A stretch of DNA of 64,000 nt from Fagopyrum homotropicum. Lineage: Eukaryota > Streptophyta > Magnoliopsida > Caryophyllales > Polygonaceae. Below, in pieces: positions 10,768 through 21,559 of this stretch (positions within the stretch are counted from its first letter, which is position 1; every line of letters starts with the position of its first letter). Where the stretch lies: positions 16,483,447-16,547,446 of the forward strand of contig BSWB01000005.1 in the NCBI GenBank assembly GCA_033239125.1. Reading direction: 5' to 3'. The translations under genes and the position numbers were made by a program. The notes under the pieces were generated by a model, which saw only the letters and a list, made by a program, of their open reading frames with translations, was not told the origin of the DNA and ran no database searches.

Positions 10768-12441
10768 GTTAGGAATGCGGCCGAGAGATCCGGAAGAGTG
10801 GGCAGCCGGGGTTCCGTACATTTTAGGAGTGAGTTTGGGTTGGAGTCGGGTTGTGTTTTATTCTTCGTTTATTATGTTGGTATGCCGTGTGTATGGCGTT
10901 TTGATCTTTGGTGTTGTTTATCGGCTGAAGTCTTTTGTTGTTTTCCTTCGGGTTTCATATCATTTGCATTAAAAGGAATTTTGGTTTGCCTTTATTTGTG
11001 CCATGTTGAAAGATCCGGTGAAATTGTTGTCAGGCTAAGGGTCGGGACCCATTGTGAGGTCCCAACCCGTAGCATCCCGAGTCCCGCGGATTCGGGGTGT
11101 TACATAAGTTGCATTTGCTAGTTTCCCAATAAGTGATTTGTAACCATGAATTTATCTTTATAAACTTGATACAAATATTTTATGACTACAAAAATCATAT
11201 GTACAAATGAAATGTAATATAGTGAAAGAAATAAGTATAACTATACTTCAGATTTTTTAAGGTTCTGTTTTTTTAATAAATTTAAAATTCTCAACTGCTA
11301 AAAAGCGATCCAATTATGGTTTATCATAAGGTTATATTTTTACATTTTGTTTTGTATTGTTAACTATTGGTCATTATTAAAAATGAAGCTTCATATAAAC
11401 TATAAAAAGCTTTATTGTGACGTTGTTCGTAAAACAAAACGACACTATCTTGTTATCCTTTGACCAATCTTTTCTGTTGGTCATCCAACCTATGTTATCC
11501 TTTGACTCGCTTAACCAACAAGATAATTTAGCATGTGAAAATCACCAAATTTGTTAGGATGATATAAGCACATATATAGATTTTTCAAAAATAGAAAGAA
11601 TTCGTTGACAAAAAAGAGGAAGAAAAAAACGAAGAAATCATTAGATAAAAAATTATTTATTGTGTAATTTTTTTTTTGTTTTCCTATGCATTGAAAAAAA
11701 TAATTAAAAATAGAAACTTTTCAAATTAAACTTTTAATTTCCATTATTAATAGAGTACAATAATTTTAACTTAATTACTCTAAAAACGTTGTTATAAGGT
11801 AAAAGAGTAACAAATTTATTATTTCGAATCATCTCTTTTTCTACAATCTGAGAATTATTTTGTGGTATTTCTCAATTTATACAAAGGTTTGGAGTGTGTT
11901 GTGTGCAAAGCGGTAGCGGTAGAGGTTGAGGCAGAAATATCCTTTAAGGAAGAGGCAATGGTAAAGTCTAGTTTAAATACAAACGCTCTGTGAGAGTATC
12001 TTAAAAAAAATAACGTTTAAGACAATAATAACTTAAAATAATTACAAAACACTCTTATGGCATTAAATTGCTAAACGTTATCTCTACTAATATTGTTTTA
12101 GTATTTTCAAACGTAGGTGTAATTATCATGAAAACAACATGTTTTTGATCCTCATAAGTATTAAATTGCTTGCCACTAATGTTCTTTGTATGTGTAGGTT
12201 ATAAACATAATTTACCCTATTATTATCTGTATAAATTTCCTTTTATTATATTTAATACTAAAGTCATTATGAGATTTCCTTGTTATATGTTTCAATTAAA
12301 TATATTGTCACTAATAGTCTTGTTTTTTGTCATGGACTAAAGAGTTACAATATTATTTCGTAAATCGAAGCCACTATAGTTGGTGGATATTATGAGGCGA
12401 CTAAAAATAGCACAAACTCAACATTGAACATGATCTTGGAC

Positions 12442-12448
12442 TATAAAT
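12442..12448 (+). promoter_or_regulatory. TATA box of unit 1 gene
   Basis: TATAAAT 59 bp before the ATG, in the context GGACTATAAATCAAC, kept in all gene copies. A start site ~30 bp downstream would give a leader of about 25-30 nt. Confidence 0.6.
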
Positions 12449-12500
12449 CAACTTCATCGCAATCATCAAGGAAAAAACGCTCTTACTCACAACCTTCGCC

Positions 12501-12743
12501 ATGAACCCCAACAACAATGTTAAGAGTGAAAAGGATTCTTCACCACCGCAACAAGGTGGTAGTCAACCCAAATCCAGCGAGAACCCGAGGGTTGAAGAAT
12601 CCATTGGAGTGGAGGATATAGAAGATATATTTGTGGTGATGTGTTGTGCTAGATGCCATATATATTGTATGGAATCTAAGAAAACCCCAAAGTGTGCACA
12701 ATGCGGCTCCACAAACCTGATTTTTATTCCCCCAGCAAAATAA
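12501..12743 (+). CDS. GIR-like small zinc-ribbon protein, copy 1 (80 aa)
   Basis: Intronless gene. Residues 1-30 are polar and probably disordered (rich in N, K, S, P, Q). Residues 31-43 are acidic (VEESIGVEDIEDI). Residues 44-76 form a small cysteine module, C49-x2-C52 ... C65-x2-C68, with PKCAQCGSTNLIF at its end. This closely resembles the C-terminus of Arabidopsis GIR1/GIR2 (GCPRCLMYVM...PKCPKCKSTVLLDF), small nuclear proteins that bind the homeodomain factor GLABRA2 and recruit TOPLESS co-repressors. The EAR motif (LxLxL) found near the N-terminus of GIR1/2 is absent, so a co-repressor role is not supported. The start fits because the ATG (context CGCCATGAA) is the first after a TATA box and is kept in all copies. 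Differences in this copy: S13, C48 (a CC pair) and E58 where the others have V. Confidence 0.75.
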   Translation: MNPNNNVKSEKDSSPPQQGGSQPKSSENPRVEESIGVEDIEDIFVVMCCARCHIYCMESKKTPKCAQCGSTNLIFIPPAK

Positions 12744-14838
12744 TTGTGTGTTGTACGGCCCTCTTATGAAACGTGGTGCTTCCTTTGTTGCATCATCATT
12801 GCTTCATAACATCCTTAAAATTTGGGGTGTTTAATTCATATATTTATTTCATGTCACATCTTTCGTTGATATATCAAGAAGTGCTATGACACATGATATG
12901 TTTATCGTTTTAATTATTACTAAAAGTAGTTCTTTGTCATTTGAAATCAAGGACCTTTTTTATTTATAGTTATCATTTGAATCTACATCTATTGTTTATG
13001 TTGAGGTATATCGTCTCAACTAGTTATAATTGTAGCGTTTGTGCCCGTGATTATAAATTTGTAGTACCCAAAAACATCACAAGCAAAAGGTAGTATTATC
13101 TCGGATCTCACCCTAAATAGGTTTGATTTTTATCGAACCGGTCTCAAACCGACTCAACATATTTTATTTTAACATCCTTAAGCCCTAATTTTATTTTCAG
13201 ATTATTTCATTTGAGTAAATTTACCTTTATTGGATAAACATTTCATAGATAAGTTGTCATTATCCATTCACCTTTTCACCATTAGTTGTTTTCTACAAAA
13301 CATGTTAGTAATTTATAGAGGCTTTCATGTATGGAATCCCACACCACTTTTTGACTCTTATGTTAATGACACACTAGTATTGCTATCATTCGAGAAGGGT
13401 ATCAAGTATACATATACATTCAACTAAGTTGTGACTAGAAAGTATTGATCTAGATCCCCTCGGCAGCTGCCAAGAAATTAATTATTTAAATATCATACCA
13501 TCTAAGTTGCATTTGCTAGTTTCCCAATAAGTGATTTGTAACCATGAATTTATCTTTATAAACTTGATACAAATATTTTACGACTACAAAAATCATATGT
13601 ACAAATGAAATGTAATATAGTGAAAGAAATAAGTATAACTATACTTCAGATTTTTTAAGGTTCTGTTTTTTTAATAAATTTAAAATTCTCAACTGCTAAA
13701 AAGCGATCCAATTATGGTTTATCATAAGGTTATATTTTTACATTTTGTTTTGTATTGTTAACTATTGGTCATTATTAAAAATGAAGCTTCATATAAACTA
13801 TAAAAAGCTTTATTGTGACGTTGTTCGTAAAACAAAACGACACTATCTTGTTATCCTTTGACCAATCTTTTCTGTTGGTCATCCAACCTATGTTATCCTT
13901 TGACTCGCTTAACCAACAAGATAATTTAGCATGTGAAAATCACCAAATTTGTTAGGATGATATAAGCACATATATAGATTTTTCAAAAAAAAAAAGAATT
14001 CGTTGACAAAAAAGAGGAAGAAAAAAACGAAGAAATCATTAGATAAAAAATTATTTATTGTGTAATTTTTTTTTGTTTTCCTATGCATTGAAAAAAATAA
14101 TTAAAAATAGAAACTTTTCAAATTAAACTTTTAATTTCCATTATTAATAGAGTACAATAATTTTAACTTAATTACTCTAAAAACGTTGTTATAAGGTAAA
14201 AGAGTAACAAATTTATTATTTCGAATCATCTCTTTTTCTACAATCTGAGAATTACTTTGTGGTATTTCTCAATTTATACAAAGGTTTGGAGTGTGTTGTG
14301 TGCAAAGCGGTAGCGGTAGAGGTTGAGGCAGAAATATCCTTTAAGGAAGAGGCAATGGTAAAGTCTAGTTTAAATACAAACGCTCTGTGAGAGTATCTTA
14401 AAAAAAATAACGTTTAAGACAATAATAACTTAAAATAATTACAAAACACCCTTATGGCATTAAATTGCTAAACGTTATCTCTACTAATATTATTTTAGTA
14501 TTTTCAAACGTAGGTGTAATTATCATGAAAACAACATGTTTTTGATCCTCATAAGTATTAAATTGCTTGCCACTAATGTTCTTTGTATGTGTAGGTTATA
14601 AACATAATTTACCCTATTATTATCTGTATACATTTCCTTTTATTATATTTAATACTAAAGTCATTATGAGATTTCCTTGTTATATGTTTCAATTAAATAT
14701 ATTGTCACTAATAGTCTTGTTTTTTGTCATGGACTAAAGAGTTACAATATTATTTCATAAATCGAAGCCACTATAGTTGGTGGACATTATGAGGCGACTA
14801 AAAATAGCACAAACTCAAGATTGAACATGATCTTGGAC

Positions 14839-14845
14839 TATAAAT
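14839..14845 (+). promoter_or_regulatory. TATA box of unit 2 gene
   Basis: TATAAAT 59 bp before the ATG at 14898, same context as in unit 1. Confidence 0.6.
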
Positions 14846-14897
14846 CAACTTCATCGCAATCATCAAGGAAAAAACGCTCTTACTCACAACCTTCGCC

Positions 14898-15140
14898 ATG
14901 AACCCCAACAACAATGTTAAGAGTGAAAAGGATGCTTCACCACCGCAACAAGGTGGTAGTCAACCCAAATCCAGCGAGAACCCGAGGGTTGAAGAATCCA
15001 TTGGAGTGGAGGATATAGAAGATATATTTGTGGTGATGTGTTGTGCTAGATGCCATATATATTGTATGGTATCTAAGAAAACCCCAAAGTGTGCACAATG
15101 CGGCTCCACAAACCTGATTTTTATCCCCCCAGCGAAATAA
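14898..15140 (+). CDS. GIR-like small zinc-ribbon protein, copy 2 (80 aa)
   Basis: Same length and layout as copy 1, with all four zinc-ligand cysteines (49, 52, 65, 68) and the extra Cys at 48 and 56. It differs from copy 1 at residue 13 (Ala for Ser) and 58 (Val for Glu). The reading frame is kept without indels, as in the other intact copies, which argues against a long-dead gene, although recent duplication alone could explain this. Function by family resemblance only. Confidence 0.75.
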   Translation: MNPNNNVKSEKDASPPQQGGSQPKSSENPRVEESIGVEDIEDIFVVMCCARCHIYCMVSKKTPKCAQCGSTNLIFIPPAK

Positions 15141-17234
15141 TTGTGTGTTGTACGGCCCTCTTATGAAACGTGGTGCTTCCTTTGTTGCATCATCATTGCT
15201 TCATAACATCCTTAAAATTTGGGGTGTTTAATTCATATATTTATTTCATGTCACATCTTTCGTTGATATATCAAGAAGTGCTATGACACATGATATGTTT
15301 ATCGTTTTAATTATTACTAAAAGTAGTTCTTTGTCATTTGAAATCAAGGACCTTTTTTATTTATAGTTATCATTTGAATCTACATCTATTGTTTATGTTG
15401 AGGTATATCGTCTCAACTAGTTATAATTGTAGCGTTTGTGCCCGTGATTATAAATTTGTAGTACCCAAAAACATCACAAGCAAAAGGTAGTATTATCTCG
15501 GATCTCACCCTAAATAGGTTTGATTTTTATCGAACCGGTCTCAAACCGACTCAACATATTTTATTTTAACATCCTTAAGCCCTAATTTTATTTTCAGATT
15601 ATTTCATTTGAGTAAATTTACCTTTATTGGATAAACATTTCATAGATAAGTTGTCATTATCCATTCACCTTTTCACCATTAGTTGTTTTCTACAAAACAT
15701 GTTAGTAATTTATAGAGGCTTTCATGTATGGAATCCCACACCACTTTTTGACTCTTATGTTAATGACACACTAGTATTGCTATCATTCGAGAAGGGTATC
15801 AAGTATACATATACATTCAACTAAGTTGTGACTAGAAAGTATTGATCTAGATCCCCTCGGCAGCTGCCAAAAAATTAATTATTTAAATATCATACCATCT
15901 AAGTTGCATTTGCTAGTTTCCCAATAAGTGATTTGTAACCATGAATTTATCTTTATAAACTTGATACAAATATTTTACGACTACAAAAATCATATGTACA
16001 AATGAAATGTAATATAGTGAAAGAAATAAGTATAACTATACTTCAGATTTTTTAAGGTTCTGTTTTTTTAATAAATTTAAAATTCTCAACTGCTAAAAAG
16101 CGATCCAATTATGGTTTATCATAAGGTTATATTTTTACATTTTGTTTTGTATTGTTAACTATTGGTCATTATTAAAAATGAAGCTTCATATAAACTATAA
16201 AAAGCTTTATTGTGACGTTGTTCGTAAAACAAAACGACACTATCTTGTTATCCTTTGACCAATCTTTTCTGTTGGTCATCCAACCTATGTTATCCTTTGA
16301 CTCGCTTAACCAACAAGATAATTTAGCATTTGAAAATCACCAAATTTGTTAGGATGATATAAGCACATATATAGATTTTTCAAAAAAAAAAAAATTCGTT
16401 GACAAAAAAGAGGAAGAAAAAAACGAAGAAATCATTAGATAAAAAATTATTTATTGTGTAATTTTTTTTTGTTTTCCTATGCATTGAAAAAAATAATTAA
16501 AAATAGAAACTTTTCAAATTAAACTTTTAATTTCTATTATTAATAGAGTACAATAATTTTAACTTAATTACTCTAAAAACGTTGTTATAAGGTAAAAGAG
16601 TAACAAATTTATTATTTCGAATCATCTCTTTTTCTACAATCTGAGAATTATTTTGTGGTATTTCTCAATTTATACAAAGGTTTGAAGTGTGTTGTGTGCA
16701 AAGCGGTAGCGGTAGAGGTTGAGGCAGGAATATCCTTTAAGGAAGAGGTAATGGTAAAGTCTAGTTTAAATACAAACGCTATGTGAGAGTATCTTAAAAA
16801 AACTAACGTTTAAGACAATAATAACTTAAAATAATTACAAAACACCCTTATGGCATTAAATTGCTAAACGTTATCTCTACTAATATTGTTTTAGTATTTT
16901 CAAACGTAGGTGTAATTATCATGAAAACAACATGTTTTTGATCCTCATAAGTATTAAATTGCTTGCCACTAATGTTCTTTGTATGTGTAGGTTATAAACA
17001 TAATTTACCCTATTATTATCTGTATAAATTTCCTTTTATTATATTTAATACTAAAGTCATTATGAGATTTCCTTGTTATATGTTTCAATTAAATATATTG
17101 TCACTAATAGTCTTGTTTTTTGTCATGGACTAAAGAGTTACAATATTATTTCGTAAATCGAAGCCACTATAGTTGGTGGACATTATGAGGCGACTAAAAA
17201 TAGCACAAACTCAAGATTGAACATGATCTTGGAC

Positions 17235-17241
17235 TATAAAT
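17235..17241 (+). promoter_or_regulatory. TATA box of unit 3 gene
   Basis: TATAAAT 59 bp before the ATG at 17294. The promoter is intact although the gene behind it is broken. Confidence 0.55.
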
Positions 17242-17293
17242 CAACTTCATCGCAATCATCAAGGAAAAAACGCTCTTACTCACAACCTTCGCC

Positions 17294-17458
17294 ATGAACC
17301 CCAACAACAATGTTAAGAGTGAAAAGGATGCTTCACCACCGCAACAAGGTGGTAGTCAACCCAAATCCAGCGAGAACCCGAGGGTTGAAGAATCCATTGT
17401 AGTGGAGGATATAGAAGATATATTTGTGGTGATGGGCTATGCTAGATGCCATATATAT
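17294..17458 (+). pseudogene. GIR-like gene copy 3, 5' part, broken by element B
   Basis: The first 55 codons are present, then the frame runs into the LTR of element B and stops after 76 codons, adding about 20 LTR-encoded residues. Two changes precede the break: G36 to V, and C49 to Y (GGCTATGCT for GGCTGTGCT), which removes the first zinc ligand. The ligand loss is unique to this copy, so the gene may already have been impaired when the element landed, or may have decayed afterwards. Confidence 0.85.
17454..17458. repeat. Left target-site duplication of element B (TATAT)
   Basis: TATAT directly before TGTAACGCCC, repeated at 33749-33753 after the last LTR. Uninterrupted units read GCCATATATATTGTATGG here, with a single copy, so this is a true 5-bp duplication. 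Confidence 0.9.
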
Positions 17459-18947
17459 TGTAACGCCCCAGATTTTAGGCGTGTTATCGATATTTATATT
17501 TCCGTATATTTATTGATATTTTAACAGCCTAAATATTTTTTTTTACGAGTATTATTACGTCGCGAGTATATATGTATGTATCAGTATATTTCATATTCAT
17601 ATATAATCCGTTTTAAATTATTATTTTAATCTCGTACATATTTTACGAGAACGATTTCTATATCTGAAATGATATTATTACAAGTATGTTTACATGTATT
17701 TGCTTTATATATTTTCCGCAGATTATTTTACGGAAAAGTTCGAAAAGTTTCTGGATCCAGTATTTTTAAATCGAGTATATATTATATTCATTTTCTTTTG
17801 TTATATTTTTGTTATATTTAATTTCTTTTTATTTTCTTTCTTCCCTTTAATTCTTTTATTTTCAAAGAGCCATTGAGGCGTGTCTTGTTGCTCAGTCAAG
17901 CAATCCTATGCCTCCTAGTTGCCCATAGCCGCCCACCTAGTGTGCTTTCCAAGCTACTCTAGTTCCTCCTACAACAAGCAGCCTACTTCACCTACTATAC
18001 CAACTTGCTCAAGCAAGCAAGCGTAACCTCGGGCTTCGACCACTCGACCCCTCACCCTACCTTATGTCTTTATTTGTCACGACTCCCCACTCCATCTCAA
18101 TCTCGCTCTTCCCTCATGATTCACGACACATGACGTGCCTCTCCAACACTCGGTAAGCCGTCGCCGGTCAGAACGAGCCTACCCTCTATCTTCTTCACGA
18201 TCGACGACGCTAGACAAGCTTCCCTAGCCGTGCACGCAGTCGATAGCGACCTGGAAGCCGACGCCGTCACCGATCGCCATCGCCGAGATTTGTCACATGC
18301 CAGATGCCCAGCGAACCCGATCAGACTACCCTCGGCTGCTAATCCCGTAGTTAGCCTAGCGCAAGCTCCGTCTTGCCTTGTTCAGTTATGTGACGCTTCG
18401 ATCGACCCGTAATATTGCAGTGAGTCTCTCTTTGCCTCGCAAATCTTAATTCTTTCCTTTTATTGGTGTAGTTGCATTGGATCAACGAGCCGGTTAGTTG
18501 CGTTAGGAAAGGTAGCGGGAAATCTGGGCAACAGTACAATAAGTTGAGTTGGAACCGTAGTATTTGAGAAATCTTCATCTGTGTGTTGTTTTGGTGAAAG
18601 AGCTATGTTGTTGGGTATTTAATCATGGGGTATTAGGATGTTGTTTAGCTTTGTTAGAATGGTTTTAGGGTGATGTTATTTGGTCTCGACAAGGTTGAGT
18701 TGGAGTTGTACAATATGAAATTGAGATCTAGTTTACAAAGCATTCAAAGCTACTGTGTATTTAGATTAGAAAGGCTCAAAGTTGATGGGTATTTTGTTTC
18801 TTTTTTTTTTTTTTATTTATTTTGTTATAGAATACTTTTGGATACATGGATGATTAGAGTGGATTTAATTTATAGACTTTAATATTAGTTGTTTGTGAGT
18901 AAATTAGGCTAATCCTAGTTAGTGGCTTAACCTTATATTATATGTAA

Positions 18948-18951
<4 letters not shown>

Positions 18952-19018
<67 letters not shown>
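18952..19018. repeat. (TA)n microsatellite in LTR 1
   Basis: Pure TA run of about 67 bp. The homologous runs in LTR 2 (25646-25704) and LTR 3 (32330-32406) are about 59 and 77 bp. Confidence 0.9.
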
Positions 19019-19022
<4 letters not shown>

Positions 19023-19543
19023 TCGTATTCCATTCGTTTTACATGTCCCTTAAGTTAACATGTTAGTGTAGGCTACACTAACTTTTGTTTTGTTCATTTA
19101 TCAAGCAAATATATGAGGAAGGAAGTAAGATTTGTGAGATCTATCCAATAGGGCATGACATATTTAAACCGTTCTCGGAATTTTGAGGAGTTAGTTCAAA
19201 TGTTTGTTAGAGGCTAAGTATGTCTAATGTTAGATCGAAGGGAAACTTGGAAGTTGGGAAATTCTACAAACTCTATCGTTCTTTCGTATTAGAGTTAGAC
19301 GTTGTGTCTTGGACTCTAGTTTTCTTTTGAGTCTTTCTGAACCTAGGGGTGATATCGTCTTTTTACTCCTATAGGGCTAGTTTGATATTCTTTTCCTAAA
19401 CGATTCTAGTTAACTTAGAAATTAGAAAACTTCTAAGAGTATGGATATGATATTGATCCAAGTTGTCCTGTTATAACCAGGTGTTTGAGATCTTATTCTT
19501 GCGGAGTGTGTAGTAGATTTAACGGGATATTGACTCGATTCAG

Positions 19544-20049
19544 GTAAGTCTACGGACTTACTTAGCTCGCTTTTATGCATTATTTGGATGTGTGATGGTG
19601 GTGTGTGCTTTACCTTTGTTTATAATCATGAAACTGGACTAGATCCACTTGACCTTATTTATTGGCCCACCGTTACTATTATTATCGGGCGGTGACATCA
19701 CCGCTCAGTTTCCCGAGGGAGACTGGGGGGATCTCTGCGACCAGGCCATACACGGTATACGGGCGGGCTTCTTCATCACTCCCTCAGGGTATACGGGTTG
19801 GGCGCCGCCACACTCCTGTTGGTTACACGGGGACAGAGGCGAGAGTTATAAGACTCTCGTGTCACACTTGAACGAATGGATTAGGAAAGGAATAACCTAA
19901 AAAGAGAATAGAAAAAAAACCGGAAGTGTATGTATATGAGCATGATGTGTGTTATGTGTGCTTTGGTGTGTGTTTGTGCCTTTGCTATCTTTATAATGCC
20001 TAGAATGTGAGCTAACGGTTTTATACCGATTGTTGTAGTTGACGTACAG
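19544..20049 (+). other. Putative intron in element B LTR 1 (506 bp)
   Basis: Donor CAG|GTAAGT and acceptor GTACAG|GTTAGG, with GCTAAC and GGTTTTATACCGAT shortly before the acceptor, as in element A. Splicing is inferred. Confidence 0.45.
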
Positions 20050-20363
20050 GTTAGGTGTGGCCGAGTGATCCGGAGGAGTGGGCAGCCGGGGTTCCGTACA
20101 TCCTAGGTCGAGTTTGGGGATTTGAGTCCATATATTATGTTGTATATTGTGTACTATGGCTTTGTTGTATTGACGGCTGGCGTCTTTCCTTTGTGTTGTA
20201 TTCGGGAATCATGTCATTGCATTAAAGTTGTTTTATGTTTTGGCTTTTATTTGTGCCTTGTTGGAAAGGTCTAGTGAAATTGTTGTCAGGCTAAGGGTCG
20301 GGACCCATTGTGAGGTCTAACCCGTAGCATCCCGATATCCCGCGGATTCGGGGTGTTACAAAG

Positions 20364-20376
20364 TGGTATCAGAGCC
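20364..20376 (+). promoter_or_regulatory. Primer binding site, internal region 1
   Basis: TGGTATCAGAGCC three bases after the LTR end matches the complement of the 3' end of plant initiator methionine tRNA, the usual primer for minus-strand synthesis in this class. Confidence 0.9.
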
Positions 20377-21559
20377 CTAGGTTGACAACAATGGCACTCG
20401 CAATCTTCTAAAGGCCGAATAAATAAATAAACAGAACCCTCAAGGGTTTTAAGTTTTAAATACATGAATTTCGTTTTCAAATCATGTGCATGAGTCAGTT
20501 GGGGTAGAATGTACGGGACCACCACTCCCTCCGCGGATCTCGGTGACGTAGTTACTGATTATTATATTATGTATATATATGTGTATATATGTAGATATGT
20601 ATATGTGGACTTATGATGTTTGGACTATACTTGTATGTTGAACTGTACATTGTTTATGGACTGATTATGTTTATCGTAGTAGCACGACGTTTATATCCTT
20701 ATATATATATATATATATAAACATATGGTATGCTTAGTATCATATTAGTAATAGTGGACCTTATAGCTAAGATGATAGAAAACTATCATTGCCCCCTTTG
20801 ACAACGCCTTTTGGCTTAGGATAGTATACATACGAATGAGTATGTTCAAGTTATCGAGTTGAACATCAAGTTTACGCAAACACCCCGGTGATTTCCGGAC
20901 TCCTTTAAGAGGACATCGAAGAAGAAGACTGGAGATGACGTAACCAAATGACAAACAAATAAAAGAGAACCTCGTGTCGACTTAAGCGAAACCAAGATGG
21001 AGACTATACCAATATAAATCGACATGAAGGTGGTATCAAGGAAACAATGAAGGAGCATCAATAAGGCAACTAGAGACAACGAAAGTAAGAATTTTCCAAG
21101 TGCGGTGTTGATGAACTAAAGATGCGAGTCAAGTAAAGAGGACTACATTCTCGCTCGAGAATAAAAGTGGCGTTTTAAGTAAGACGAGTTTTCAATAGGC
21201 GCTCCTAAGTATGGGGGTGAAGATGAAAAGAGTGGTCGGACAATTAAGAAAGATTTATGAGAACCGTAGGTTAAGCTTACGGAGGTACCGGAGGCTGTAG
21301 TGACAATCCGTGCGAGATTCTAAGCGGGTGATTTATTCAGAAGTTTGAGAGTTACAAGGAGGATCACATGGTGAAAATTCACATAGTGGAATTACCGTGG
21401 GAGTCAATCGATTTTCGTCATTGTGATGAGACTGAACAACGCTAAGAAGGAGAAAGTGTGTGAGGATGATGATCTTCAGAAGATGAAAGAGGAAACAAGG
21501 AGCTGGATCGAAGAACTTAAGTTATCAACCAAGAAGGATGCGTGTGGAGGCTAATTAAT

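Larger units (their letters stand above)
5059..11104 (+). mobile_element. Retroelement A: 5'-truncated Ty3/gypsy LTR retrotransposon
   Basis: The order on the plus strand is decayed gag-pol (5085-7915), polypurine-tract region (8111-8147) and a complete 3' LTR (8148-11104). The internal part aligns by eye with the internal region of element B only from B's position ~21560 onward, so about 1.2 kb of internal DNA plus the 5' LTR are missing. The left edge meets a CACTA-like end. No 5' LTR is seen in 1-5058. The right edge joins repeat-unit DNA of the tandem array, so A lies in or at the border of the array. The 5-bp target duplication cannot be tested because the left flank is lost. Confidence 0.85.
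8148..11104 (+). repeat. 3' LTR of element A (2957 bp)
   Basis: The LTR starts TGTAATGCCC and ends CGGGGTGTTACA (TG...CA). Its first ~70 bp and its last ~100 bp match those of element B (GATATTTAT phrases at the start, GTCGGGACCCATTGTGAGGT near 11042 at the end). It holds a pyrimidine- and GC-rich island (8480-9270), an intron-like block (10277-10767) and a palindromic motif GGGTCGGGACCC (11039-11050). Confidence 0.85.
11105..13502 (+). repeat. Array unit 1 (2398 bp)
   Basis: Complete unit. Beyond the gene at 12501-12743 it holds AT-rich DNA with no other supported gene. A 65-codon frame in the 3' part (13230-13427) recurs in most units but looks non-coding. It carries the variants ACATTGAAC (promoter) and GATTCTTCACC (Ser at residue 13), shared only with unit 6. 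Confidence 0.9.
13503..15899 (+). repeat. Array unit 2 (2397 bp)
   Basis: Complete unit with the gene at 14898-15140; otherwise AT-rich DNA. It belongs with unit 1 and the front of unit 3 by the phrase AACTTAAAATAATTAC upstream and by TTTTATTTTAAC downstream. Confidence 0.9.
17459..20360 (+). repeat. Element B LTR 1 (2902 bp)
   Basis: TGTAACGCCC ... GGGGTGTTACA. It has a GC-rich island at 17870-18420, (TA)n at 18952-19018 and the conserved GGGTCGGGACCC palindrome at 20295-20306. It differs from LTRs 2 and 3 at CCTTATATT (they have CCTTCTATT) and in the poly-T run near 18800. Confidence 0.92.

Noticed and set aside
11909..11960. Gly/Arg-like coding trace (GSGRG, GRGNG) upstream of each gene
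   Set aside because: Interrupted by stops in every unit in that frame and too short to assign; probably chance from GGTAGCGGTAGAGG repeats.
19649..19900. 83-codon frame in element B LTRs
   Set aside because: Present in all three LTRs only because they are copies, and shortened in LTR 3 by a frame-ending change; it lies within the intron-like block and resembles no protein.
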